Below are positions 11,811 through 22,355 of a stretch of 64,000 bases of DNA, in pieces. This DNA is from Arthrinium phaeospermum (lineage: Eukaryota > Ascomycota > Sordariomycetes > Amphisphaeriales > Apiosporaceae). The notes under the pieces are model-generated. The model was not told where the DNA came from and did not search any database. It saw only the letters and a list, made by a program, of their open reading frames with translations. Where the stretch lies: NCBI GenBank assembly GCA_006503535.1, contig QYRS01000013.1:1860001-1924000 (forward strand), read 5' to 3'. Made by a program: the position numbers and the translations under genes. How positions within the stretch are numbered: the stretch's first letter is position 1; each line of letters starts with the position of its first letter.

Positions 11811-14764
11811 ATGCCATCGTTCGTCGCCAACGAAAATTCACCCATATATGCATCTCACAACGGCGTGGTTCATTTAAGCGACGACCAACATTTCGATAAG
11901 TCCCTGTCTCAGACCGCGGTTGGGCATCATCAGCGACACGACTCTGCACGGGACACGAACGACAGCCTCAGCGAATTCGACAACTCTTCCTCCCACTCCT
12001 CGGATACCTCCGACCAGCGAGCTCGGATGAATGGAGCACACAGCCCGAGCATGTCGCCGTTGCCCAATGGCTCCCAATCGAGCTACGGCATGACGAATGG
12101 AAGCAGTCCCAGTATCGAAAAACACAACCCACCAAGCCGGACAGGGTTTTGGAATCGATCAAATGGCCACGCACAGCCCTCCCCGAACGACCGCGCCGAG
12201 AATGCTGCAGCCAGTGCTCCATCTACGTCAAGGGGGGATTACGCAGGCCTGCCCTCTCAACAACATGCCATCAGGAGCTCGGGCGAGTCTTCGGCACGAG
12301 GATCCCTCCAGCAAACTCCTGTCGATGCCATGCCGTCGCGGTCAATCCCTAATGGCGACCGCACACCCCGAGCCTCCAACGATGCTTCTCAGAATCTAAG
12401 CCCGTACCCTACGAACGCGGGAATCCAGCAGAGGTTTTCTTCGCCTGCAGCATCTACCTCGGCGACCTCGCCGTCGGCGCTGCAGCCACCACCTGCTCAA
12501 CTCAAGCACAGGCATACCCTAGAAGTACCCAAGGTCACTGGGCGTGCGTCCAAAGACGGCGTTGACGGCGCTTATGCTAGCGGGCGCTACTCCCCAACTG
12601 TTCCAGGGGCTGGTGGTCGCAGAGGTTCGCTTAATCTCGGTCGTAAGAACACGCGTTCGCTACACTCGGAGGCGGTCCGCGATGAAGTGGTGCCCGACGA
12701 GGATGCTCTGCGATGGGCGGAAGCATACAGGCAGAAGCGAGCCAAGAAGAAGAGAAAGGACGACATCGATGATGACAAGGTGCTCGTGGGGACCAAGGTG
12801 GATGAGAACCATGCCAACTGGACCACTGCCTACAACATGTTGACGGGTATCCGCGTTTCGGTATCGCGGACCAACGCCAAGCTCGACCGTCCATTGACTG
12901 ATGCCGACTTCGAGGCGAAGCAGAAGTCGACGTTTGATATCGCCGGGAACGAGCTGGTGCCATCGGCCAAATACGACTTCAAGTTCAAGGATTATGCGCC
13001 CTGGGTCTTTCGGCACCTTCGAGCTCTCTTTAGGTTGGATCCCGCCGACTACCTCATGTCATTGACTGGTAAGTACATACTCTCTGAGCTTGGGTCTCCG
13101 GGAAAGAGCGGTAGCTTCTTCTACTTCTCTCGGGATTACAAGTACATCATCAAGACCATTCATCATGGCGAGCACAAATTCCTGCGACGTATCCTCAAGG
13201 AATACTACAACCACGTTGCCGACAACCCCAACACCCTCCTCTCCCAGTTCTACGGTCTTCATCGCGTCAAGATGCCCTACGGCAAGAAGATTCACTTCGT
13301 CGTCATGAACAATCTGTTCCCCCCACACCGCGACATTCACCAGACCTTCGATCTGAAGGGCTCCACGGTTGGTCGCGACTACAAAGAAGAGGAGCTCGAG
13401 AAGAACCCCCGCGCAACACTCAAGGACCTGAACTGGCTACGCCGGAAGAGACACCTGGAATTGGGTCTTGCCAAGAAGCGGCTGTTCCTGGAACAGCTAT
13501 CACGCGATGTGCGCTTGATGCAGAAGCTGAAGATTATGGACTATTCCTTGCTCATTGGCGTTCACGACTTGAAGAAGGGTAACGAGGAGAATCTTCGCGA
13601 CAAAACTCTGCAGGTCTTCAACCCGGGCGGCCGCGAAGGTCCAAGTGATGAAACGGACCCGCACCAGATCCTCATGCGGACACCATCTAAGCTCGAAAGT
13701 GCCCGTAAGGCGAGAGAGTTGAGGCAGATGATCCACGCAGAACGGCCAGTGCCTATGGGCCAGACCAGCAACAGGATGCCGGAAGAACTGGAAGAGGGAA
13801 ACCGGCCCGGGGGGATCTTTTACAGCGATGACGGTGGTTTGAGGGCCACTCACGAGGACAATACCGCGGGAGAGGAGGTTTACTATCTCGGCGTCATTGA
13901 CTGCCTTACTCACGTATGTGTTTTGTCACCCTTACTTTACCCAGCATACCAAAACTAACCCGCCCGGAACAGTACGGAGTGATCAAAAAGATTGAGCACT
14001 TCTGGAAAGGTTTGTCCAGTGACCGTACTCAAATCTCGGCTCTTCCGCCAGAGGAGTACGGCGAGCGCTTTATCAAATTTATGGAAGGCGTCACCATGTC
14101 TTCCGAGGAAGCCGAACGAGATGCGCTTGACCGTGAGCACGCCATTGCGGTCGCTGAAGCCGAGGCTGAGGAAGCCGCGGCCAATGGTGCCCGTCTTGAA
14201 CCAACGGCTTCACCACCAGCTCCGAATTATCTGCCACCTGCACCTCCGGGACTCCGCAGCCCAAGGTCTCCGGAGCCCAACCCCACACTCGAAAAGGCCA
14301 GCCGGAAGGCGTTCAAGAAGGAGAAGGACGTCGCCAAAGAACAAGAGGTACCGGAGCGCAAGATATCGACGGCCAACAACCTGGGACCCAATACGATAGG
14401 GAAGGGGAACTCACACACGGTGCTACCCGTGGTGGAAGAAACAGCGGAGGCGGGGAGTGTGAGTGGTAGGAGTCGCGAGGAGAACACGGGCGGAGGCCGA
14501 CCATTCACGCCCAGTGCCATGGATACGCCGAGTGTCAGCAGACCGGATGGGTTCACGGACCTGGGCCCCCATGGCATCGGAGGCCGCGGCCCGCCCACAC
14601 CACCGAAATCGAGCTACTTGAATGCAAGCAGCGGTGGCGGTTATGGGAGGAAGCGCAGCGGGAGTGGCGCCAGTGCCGCTAGCAGTATAGGCAGTATACC
14701 ACGGGGCCGGCTCAGCAAAGACAGCCTCGATAAAGCCTTGCCGGCCTTGCCTGGACGAAGCTAG
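11811..14764 (+). CDS. MSS4: Phosphatidylinositol-4-phosphate 5-kinase
   Basis: Two exons (11811-13913, 13973-14764) give 964 residues. The first ~300 are Ser/Pro/Asn-rich and disordered. The PIPK domain starts near residue 320 (VLVGTKVDENHANWTTAYNM). The glycine-rich loop around 419-440 is SELGSPGKSGSFFYFS, the catalytic MDYSLLIG is at 576-583, and the domain ends in VIDCLTHYGVIKKIEHFWKGL across the intron. The tail is Pro-rich and basic. The enzyme makes PI(4,5)P2 at the plasma membrane, acting in actin organisation, endocytosis and Rho/Pkc signalling; fission yeast Its3 and yeast Mss4 are counterparts. A GTAAGT at about 13070 lies within conserved coding sequence and is not used as a splice site in this model. 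Confidence 0.95.
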
Positions 14765-15251
14765 AGTGGTTCCATGGCCGAATGTATAGGGCATGTTCAA
14801 TTCTGCACTACAGCCCCTTGAACCGACCGACATCGACGACTTCACCGCTCATCAGGATTGTGCCGTCTCGACGAACGAGGTTGAAGCTTGCGGCTTATAT
14901 ATCGCGAGACAGCTGTGGCGGCGAGCGGGGTAGGGGGTTCGGGATGGATTAGATGGTTGGGGATTGAGGCATTATACAATCATTGGCTGTTTCCGGCTGG
15001 CTGCCGGAATGCCTTTCTCCTTTGTTTTTACACGTATCATTGGGAGGTGTCGTGTGTCCTTGAGAGAATGTGTAGCACTGTTTGTTAGTAATGCTGGCCC
15101 CTTGTTAGATAAGGGCTCGGCACATGATACCACCATGCAGAATTTTAAAGAAGATATGATGTGTTCACATTGCTAATAGGTATCTCTTACTCTCTCAACT
15201 CCCGTCGACTACGTGAAACGTGAGAAGTCCCGCTCCGTGTCTTCCTTTCGC
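14765..15251. other. Convergent intergenic stretch
   Basis: Lies between the 3' ends of MSS4 and the hydrolase gene. No coding sequence recognised. Confidence 0.55.
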
Positions 15252-16708
15252 TTAGATGGGGGTGGTCTGCAGGTTGTTCAGGCTCTTGCTCTCGACGGTC
15301 CAGCCATCCTGCTGGGCGCCGTTGCCGGTGAAGTACGAGGCTGCCGACGTGTCCCCGCGCAGCACCCAGCGCGCCCAGTGCTGCCCGGCCGTCCCGAACT
15401 TGCCGCCCTTGGGGTCCCCGTACGTGCCCCCGTGGCCGACGGGGTAATTGCCCACCCAGGTCGGGAGGCCTGATGGCACGGCGGCGTAGTCGCGCATGCC
15501 CTGGTGGGGGAAGCATTTGGTCAGCTGATGGCGTACGGGAGATGGTAACACGCGCGCGCATACACAGAGAGAGAGGGGGGGAGATGGAGAGAGTATGAGA
15601 GACTGACATTGCCGTACGCGATGTCGCTGGGACCGCCCAGGAAGAAGAAGATGGGCTTCGTGATGCGGGGGAGCACGTTGTTGGTGCCGCCGGCGTCGTA
15701 CTGGCCCGAGTTGAAGATGCCGATGGTCGTGACGCGGGGGTCGAAGGCCTGTTTTGTCACGTCTCTTGGGTCAGTTCATCGTTTACCCCAAACCCCTTAT
15801 CTTCTCCCAGCCGTGCCACTGAGATAGAGATCGATTTCGGTTGTGCTATGCCATGCTTACCTGGGCGTAGGCCTCGATGCCGCCGCAGCTCATGCCCGCC
15901 GCCGCGATCCGGCTCGCGTCCATGTGGGCGTACGTGCCCTGGCCGGCGTGGCTGACGGCCCACGTGATGCCGTTGGTCATCTGCTGCGCCGTGGTCCCGC
16001 CGCCGTTGTTGGGCGTGCCCGAGACGATGGCAATGACGCCCCAAGAGGCGATCTCGAGGAGGAAGTTCTGGTTCTCTTGTCAGGTTTTCTCTCTATCTCA
16101 TGACTATCTTCTTTCCTTCTTCCTTTTTCCGAGCCTGTGGATCATGTGTGTCGGGGGCCAGGAGTAGACTCACTTGGTGTGACAGGGAGTTGGCCGAGCA
16201 GGCGCCGTTACCCCAGACCATAACTGGCATTTTGTCGAATGCGTTCATGTCGACGGGCCGGTAGATGGTGTGGTCCGGCAGGGACGGGTCAACGGAGTAG
16301 GTCGCGGCAACACTAGTAGTCTGCGATCCGCCGCCGCCACCACCACCACCACCGGCTGTTGTTGTCGTCACTGTGGGCGGGGCCGTGGTGGTACCCGGAT
16401 TGGGGGCCTGGGTGGGTGCGCCGGGGATACATTGGACTAAGTGTCATAAGATTGCGTTAGATGGCCAAGGCCTTTTTCCCCTTTCTCCCGACAGGAGCGA
16501 TATAAACAGAAACAGAGAGCATAAGGGGGCGGGATTTTTATCTCTTACAGTACCATGGGTTTTGCGAGGCGCAGGCCGACCCTGACTCGCACGTTGTATC
16601 CCCTGTCCATCCTTGTCCTCCGCACTGGCCCCAGACAGGCTGCGCGGCGAGTGACCCCTGAGCCAGGGCCAATGCCACTACTATAGCACCAGCAAGTTTG
16701 ACGCCCAT
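15252..16708 (-). CDS. Secreted alpha/beta hydrolase with N-terminal cellulose-binding module (CBM1)
   Basis: Five exons (16549-16708, 16174-16436, 15861-16067, 15608-15748, 15252-15500) join in frame to 339 residues. A signal peptide (KLAGAIVVALALAQGSLAA) is followed by a complete CBM1 (QPVWGQCGGQGWTG...CASQNPWYFQC) whose last Cys is restored only by splicing. Next come a Pro/Thr linker with nine consecutive Gly and an alpha/beta-hydrolase domain. The nucleophile elbow GMSCGG puts the serine at about residue 201, after MPVMVWGNGACS, which probably forms the oxyanion side. The fold resembles the chlorophyllase/dienelactone/PET-hydrolase-like esterases. The CBM1 points to crystalline cellulose or plant wall as the place of action. 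The exact substrate (acyl ester in wall, cutin-like or other) cannot be decided. Confidence 0.85.
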
Positions 16709-17506
16709 GGCGACGGTTAAAGTGCTGTAGATCTGCAATGACGTAACAAACAATGAGTATTCGCTCAGTGGACCAGAATGCGCTTGCAAATCCAAGGTCC
16801 CTCTTTGCTGGGAGGTTTTGATTGAGATGAGAGTCGATCTACTCCCTTTATAATATCTATACTCGCACAAAATACTCGTGGATTTCGTCGGTACTCGATC
16901 ACCACCTACACACACCACCACTTCTTCATCTTCCGTCCAGTGCGGAAATCACCTGCAACCAACACGTCTCTTGGCTCTATACTACCACAACTTGGCAATG
17001 AAACAACGCACGTGAACATCGCCATTCTATACAAACTGGGTAGCCGCAGGCAGCTACGTGATGTACCGCCTCGCCAATCGGGTACTACGCAAGATGATAT
17101 GCCAGATAAAGATGCTCCGGGTCCTCGTCAGATAGGGTTGCAGTAGACTGGAAGAACTAGAGACCCACCAATCGAATCAGGGCGCGGCACGGAACGAAGT
17201 CCACTAGAGGAATGGATCGCGAGCTTGGCTTCGGTGCGGGGAGTAATAGATATGGCTCGAAATATTTATGTGACTTGACTCTAATTTATACCTAGCACAC
17301 CTCGCTTCCTTAGCCAAATCGATATCGTAAAGGGTGTGGATTTTCAACTTGATTCAGCCAACACTGGTTGACACGTGGGTGTGCGTAGTGTCCAACAGTT
17401 GATCCGGCTCACACAAAGATGATGTCCAGGTTGATATTCCAACTTGTCTATCGATTGGGCCGTGTGAATCATTACATCATTAGGTACTTTCCATTACATC
17501 CTGTTG
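16709..17506. other. Intergenic stretch upstream of the CBM1 hydrolase
   Basis: Contains the promoter of the hydrolase and the 3' flank of the mannosyltransferase gene. No coding sequence recognised. Confidence 0.55.
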
Positions 17507-19019
17507 TCAACTCAAAGTTTGGTTCCACGGTACCCAGACCTGGTCATGCCAGCCGTGCATGCATTTCCACTGCGCAGGAGGCTCTTGCTGCCAGTCAATC
17601 CTGGTAGCAGGCAGATCCTCCTCCGCCGTCCATTTGGACGTGAATCCTTTCAGCTTCTTGATCTTTGTTGACGCTTCGTCAGAATATTCTATATTGACAG
17701 AGGGGATGACCTAAACATTGTCCGTCGTTAGCAACTGCAGAATACGAGTCGGCGTCAGCCAGCCTGATAAGGGCAAGAACACTTACGGCAATCCTCCCGT
17801 ACCCAGCCCACCACAGGTCCTTGCAAAACAACGTGGGCTCTCCTGCATAGCATTCCCCCTCCCGGTTGGCCCTGAAGGCCACTTTGCCGTCGTGCGCCTC
17901 CCCGGCCCCGCGACCCGGGTCGGCCGGCAGACCCAGAATCGGGCCGGCGCTGAACGCCGTGGCACCGTTCCAGCACGCAAACACCTGGAACGGGAGGTTC
18001 TGTCTGTATCGGAGCAGCGTGTCCGGGTCCCCGGCGAAGATATCCCACGCCTGGTCCCAGCTGCCGTCGGGCGGGATCTGGAAGAAGCTGTCGCCCCGGA
18101 GCGTCCGCGCCACCCAGACGTCGTAGAAGGTCGGGTCTTTGCCCGCGTACGTCCAGTCCATGGCGCACGTCATGTCGGCCGACTGGAGCCGCCGCTGGTG
18201 GACCAGCTCCAGCAGGTCGTCCGGGCACGGCGCCACGTCGTTGACGAAGACGACGGTCGTGTCGGCGTCGGCGGCGACGTCCGGCGCGGAGAGCGGGTCC
18301 AACGCGAGGTTCCGGAGCTGCGCCAGCTTTTCTATGCGCTCGCCGACTTTTGGATTTATGTCGGTGAGGTTCAAGAAGTACCGCAGGCCGATCTTCTGGA
18401 GCTCGGGCTGCAGGGCCGTCAGGATCAGGGGCGTGGCGTCGTCCGAGTTGCCCTCGACGATGGACAGAGCACACGAGGAGATACCGAGAAAGCGGGCGGC
18501 TTCGACTATCGAGCCAAGGAGCCTTGGAAGGAGGTGCTCTGATTGCCGCAGGTTCAGGGCGAAGAAGTATCGCACATCGTGGCTGTCCATCTTTCCGGCA
18601 GCTGCTGTTTTCAGATACGCATAGCGCGAACTGTTGAACGTCGGACATTGCAGGCGCGGGAGTGTGGTATCGTTCAGGTTCACGATTGATTTGACATAAG
18701 GTGCCGTAATGTTGTCCAGCTGCGGTTTGTATTTCCAAGCGATAGGAATGTCGGCATCCCCGTTACCATCACCATCACCATTACCATCATCATGACCGCC
18801 GGCACCGCCAGCGCCGCCGCTATTTGTCCAGGGAACCACCACGTACGGCTTCAAACGGCTCCATGACTCCATGGAGGACCCTCGGAAGCTCACATGGACA
18901 ATGGAGAGTATAACTAAGGCGCATAAAACCTGGGTGATAATTAGACGGCGCCCCTTCATGATTTGGGTCGGCGCATATTCTATTTCGGAAGAGGTGGTCG
19001 CGGCCGTTAATATGGTCAA
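17507..19019 (-). CDS. Alpha-1,3-mannosyltransferase, CMT1/CAP59 family (GT69)
   Basis: Two exons (17787-19019, 17507-17710) give 478 residues. A type II membrane anchor lies near residues 22-45 (RLIITQVLCALVILSIVHVSF), followed by a Gly/Asp-rich stem. The GT69 domain has the sequences FLGISSCALSIVEGNSDD, RIEKLAQLRNLAL, FVNDVAPCPDDLLEL, ADMTCAMDWTY and FYDVWVARTLRGD. It ends across the intron in GYGRIAVIPSVNIEY. The D-x-D-like acidic site is provided by the FVNDV region. In Cryptococcus the family acts on capsule mannan and glycolipids in the Golgi; ascomycete members are many and their acceptors mostly unknown. A stretch coding alternating Gly/Asp/Asn around residues 75-88 is low-complexity. 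Downstream the protein ends in a Trp-rich tail (WKCMHGWHDQVWVPW). Confidence 0.92.
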
Positions 19020-19843
19020 AAAGAGGGCAAGACTGCCTGATGGCGTTGGAGAGCAACGGCAGGGCGGAGACTGCCATTTTTGAAGGTAGGCATCTCACCC
19101 CATGCAGGAAGCCAATACGAGAAGGCGAACTGACTGGGGGGGTTGCCAAAGGGTCTGTTGGACTGGATACGGAAGTGATGCTACCAGAAGTCGCATGACC
19201 TGCATGAGCTGAGCAGTCTTGTGCTGTCGTGCCTGGTCTCGACGTATCACAAGGAGCGACGGTACTAAGCAACCAAATAAACGAGTCAAATCACGAACGA
19301 TTGTGACGCGAAGGGCTCAGCGCTAAAAACCGTTGCATCGGGTCAGCCCCGGCAGGCTGGTCCGTATCCAGAAAGGAACCCTGTCGATGGGAGAAATGTC
19401 ATTTTTTACCAAAAAGCCGTGTCTCAACGGGACTTGCCTAGCCGCCGAGTGGTCTCTGTCTGAAACCAACAGAACAACAAAACCAAGACAGAGTCGCGCG
19501 GGTAGCCGTCAATCGGGTAGGGTAGTACTGCCCAGTCTCGGCCCGAACCAAACAGCCAATGAGACGGCTACGGCACGCATCATGTCGGCGCTTGAGGCAG
19601 CACTGCATTTTCGCCATCATCGATGTCTCTGTTGCCTCTCTTTGGGGTCCAACGGCATGTTATGTTGTTGGTTCGCAAAAGTCCTCCAGTCTGCTCTTCC
19701 CTGGGGGCAAAAGCCCCATCTCCTCTCCTCGTCCATCTTCTCCCCTTAGTCTCTCTCTCTTTTTTTTATTTTCGCCCCTTGTTTTCTGATCCATTCATTA
19801 TCATCTTTATCGCGCATATGGACTCTGCGGAGTCTCGAGATCG
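19020..19843. other. Intergenic stretch before the Cys-rich surface protein
   Basis: Divergent promoter region between the mannosyltransferase and the following plus-strand gene. T-rich near 19750-19775. An unrecognised first exon of the next gene could lie here, because that gene lacks a signal peptide at its first usable ATG. Confidence 0.5.
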
Positions 19844-20818
19844 ATGGACGCGTTAGTCTCGAAGGTACGGCTCCTCGGCCCTGGCGGTAACAAGGTAGTC
19901 ACCCCCAGCCTCGAACGGAGGGTGGCGACGACGAGTGCGCCAGCGAAGAAGACCTGTGGCTACTATAATGGAGACCCCAGCCGACAAAGGACAGCCGAAG
20001 CTGGCTTTGACTGTCGAGTGGACGTCAGCCGCGGGCTCTGGGGATTCTGTACGACGACGGTTGTCTCTGCGGGCGACTGCAATTTCGCCGGGGCTTGTTT
20101 TGACCGCGATGCATGCCTCGAGGGTTGCGGTAAGCTGGGGTACACCGACTATCCCACAATGATGTGGTAAGAGTTCCCTCCAGGAGTTTGCATGCTACAT
20201 TAGCCCAGAACTGACCTTCGAAGTACCTCGTCTGGCTTCTGCTCCACCGCACTCCTTGACTCGGGGAGAGATCAGACCTACGCCCATATCGCTTGCGGGA
20301 CCGTCCAAACCACGGAAACTCTGCTCGCCGCCCCCACGGCTCCTCTGGCGACTTCGACGTCACCCCCTACATCAGTGTCGACCTCCACAAGCCCAGGCCC
20401 CAGTCCAATCTCCTCGGGAACAGCAGCGTCGACGACTTCCTTGCCCGTCGATAACGCACCACCTCCCATTGCTACATTGCCCCAGGATAGTACTTCACCC
20501 CCACAAACGACGGAAACACAAAGCGGCGAGGCCGGGAGTACCACATCGAACAACAACAAAAACAACAACACTGGTGCCATTATCGGCGGCGCCATCGGCG
20601 GGCTAGCAATGATTTGCTTGACCAGCTTCGCCATCGTCTACATGTTCCGGCGCGGGAGAAGACGTCGGTCTGAGGCCAAGACACAGCAGCCTCCAGAAGC
20701 ACGGGAATTTGAATACAACACGAGCAGCTACGCCGAGTATAAGACACCAAGATACCCCGTGGAGCTCCATTCAAGTCCACGGGCGCCTATATACGCCCCG
20801 GCAGAGTTGCATGGCTAA
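19844..20818 (+). CDS. Single-pass Cys-rich surface protein (Mid2/WSC-like architecture)
   Basis: Two exons (19844-20166, 20224-20818) give 305 residues. The ectodomain carries a Cys pattern beginning CGYYNGDP, then DCRVDVSRGLWGFC, DCNFAGACFDRDAC and, across the intron, MMCTSSGFCSTALLDS. This pattern is frequent in uncharacterised fungal surface proteins. A Ser/Thr/Pro-rich stalk follows, then one transmembrane helix (about 225-248, GAIIGGAIGGLAMICLTSFA), an Arg-rich stop-transfer (FRRGRRRR) and a short cytosolic tail with several Tyr. The architecture is that of wall-stress sensors, but no WSC domain is seen, so the role is inference. No signal peptide follows the chosen start, so the true N-terminus may come from an unrecognised upstream exon. 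Confidence 0.72.
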
Positions 20819-21049
20819 CAATAGTGGTGGAGACCAGAGGAAAGAGAGAAGTATATAGGTATTGGGCAAGGCTGGCTCTCAAGGAGTTACTGTGGCGTTG
20901 TGGTAAGATATCAATCTGTTTAGTAATGTGAACAGCACACTCATACACATGGAGATCACCTAATAGTACATATTTTCAGCACCAGGAGAGAATTCTGTTG
21001 GGGAATGTATGTTTGTATTTCAGCTAACAAGTAATACCCTGCACCATCG

Positions 21050-21880
21050 TCACATGCGCATCGGCTCCCCGTCCACCGAGATAAACTTGACGTTGACCGT
21101 TGCCGAAGCCGTGATGGTTCTCGGCTCGATCGACGGCCCCTCGTTTGCTGGCTCCTGTCCCATCCTTTGGGCCTGCGCCTGTAACATCTGTTGCTGCTGC
21201 TGCTGTGGCGGCGCCTGCTGCTGCATCATCTGGTTAGAGCTGCCAAACAGCCCTCCCCCGCCGGCGGTGTTGTTGAAAGGGCGGCGCCAGGAGTTGAAGA
21301 TGCTGCTGGCGGCCGAGGCGGGCCCGTCGGTGATCTCGACGGCGACGACCTTGCGGCCGACGACGCCGGCGTAGTCGTCGGCCTTCTGGACGGCGTTCTC
21401 GATGGCCTTCTTGCGGGCCTCGCGCTCAATCTCGGCGCTGGTGGCGGCGGTGAGGCGCCACTCGGTCGAGGTGATGGCGACGTGGGGCATGGCGGCCAGC
21501 TCGGCGGCCGTGTCGGCCAGCAGGGCCATGTCGCGGAAGACGACCTCGAAGGTGCTGCTGGCGTGGTAGGTGAGGCCGAGGTCGCGCCGCTTGTTGTCGG
21601 CCCACTCGTACTCGGGCTGCGAGTGCGTGCTCATCGACGACGCCGTGAAGGCCGTGATGCCGGCGTCCGGGTGCGGCGCCGGCCGGCCATCGGCGCCCTC
21701 GGTCTTGCGCGCGTGGGCCCGGAACTGGGCCGTCAGGTGGGCCGAGGTCGCGCGCACGCCGTCCGACGACTCGGCCTGCGACTTGCTGCTCTTGGAGACG
21801 CTGATGTGCAGCACGCCCCGCTCGGCCGTGCGGAAGACGGAGCCGCTGCCGTCGACGTGGATCTTGAGCTGCGGCGACAT
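21050..21880 (-). CDS. SIMPL-domain (DUF541) protein
   Basis: Intronless, 276 residues. It begins directly with LKIHVDGSGSVFRTAERGVLHISV, the periodic-strand start of the SIMPL/DUF541 fold. DNKRRDLGLTYHASSTFEVVF and ARKKAIENAVQKADDYAGVVGRKVVAVEI, typical of the second half of the domain, follow. The domain is best known from bacterial periplasmic proteins (BP26/OMP28-like) and from the animal IRAK1-binding protein; fungal members are uncharacterised. The C-terminal ~75 residues are unusual, with a Gly-rich patch and a Gln-rich run (MMQQQAPPQQQQQQ), ending in a strand that closes the domain (TITASATVNVKFISVDGEP). There is no signal peptide, so a cytosolic place is likely. Function unknown. Confidence 0.82.
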   Translation of the reverse strand: MSPQLKIHVDGSGSVFRTAERGVLHISVSKSSKSQAESSDGVRATSAHLTAQFRAHARKTEGADGRPAPHPDAGITAFTASSMSTHSQPEYEWADNKRRDLGLTYHASSTFEVVFRDMALLADTAAELAAMPHVAITSTEWRLTAATSAEIEREARKKAIENAVQKADDYAGVVGRKVVAVEITDGPASAASSIFNSWRRPFNNTAGGGGLFGSSNQMMQQQAPPQQQQQQMLQAQAQRMGQEPANEGPSIEPRTITASATVNVKFISVDGEPMRM

Positions 21881-22355
21881 GATGAAGGGATTTGATTGAA
21901 GTCACGTAGAGTATCACGGACTCAGGACGAGATGAAGATGTGTTACGATGGACAATGGGGGCAGAGACGAGACGAGCGGCAGAGAATGGTCTGGAGGAGT
22001 TGTTGGCGAAATATCAAGGGGGATTGCAGGCGACTTTATACTAAATGACTGATCTATTTTAGGCAACATTGTTGCCTACTTTATGCTAAGGCACAATATC
22101 GCGCCCGTGCTGAGGCAGTGTCTGGCTTACTGGTCATTTCCGCTTACGTAACCAATAGGTTAGTATTCGAGTCGACCTGACTAGACTCAACTACCTACAT
22201 AGATAGACATCGCACATCTTTGATACTTGCAACTTTCATACCGTGTGTTGACCGAGTATATATCATGACGACAAACTACTTCATGACTCAATTCCTATAC
22301 AATGCCAAGGCGCTAGATATTGCTTCTTCCTATAGCAAAACCGAAACAAAGCAAT
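21881..22355. other. Intergenic stretch between SIMPL protein and P450
   Basis: Holds the promoter of the SIMPL gene and the 3' flank of the P450 gene. No coding sequence recognised. Confidence 0.55.

Noticed and set aside
13068..13076. GTAAGT in MSS4 as a splice donor
   Set aside because: The sequence that follows is conserved kinase-domain protein (KYILSELGSPGKSG), so it is coding.
21191..21895. 234-codon plus frame opposite the SIMPL gene
   Set aside because: Antisense shadow.
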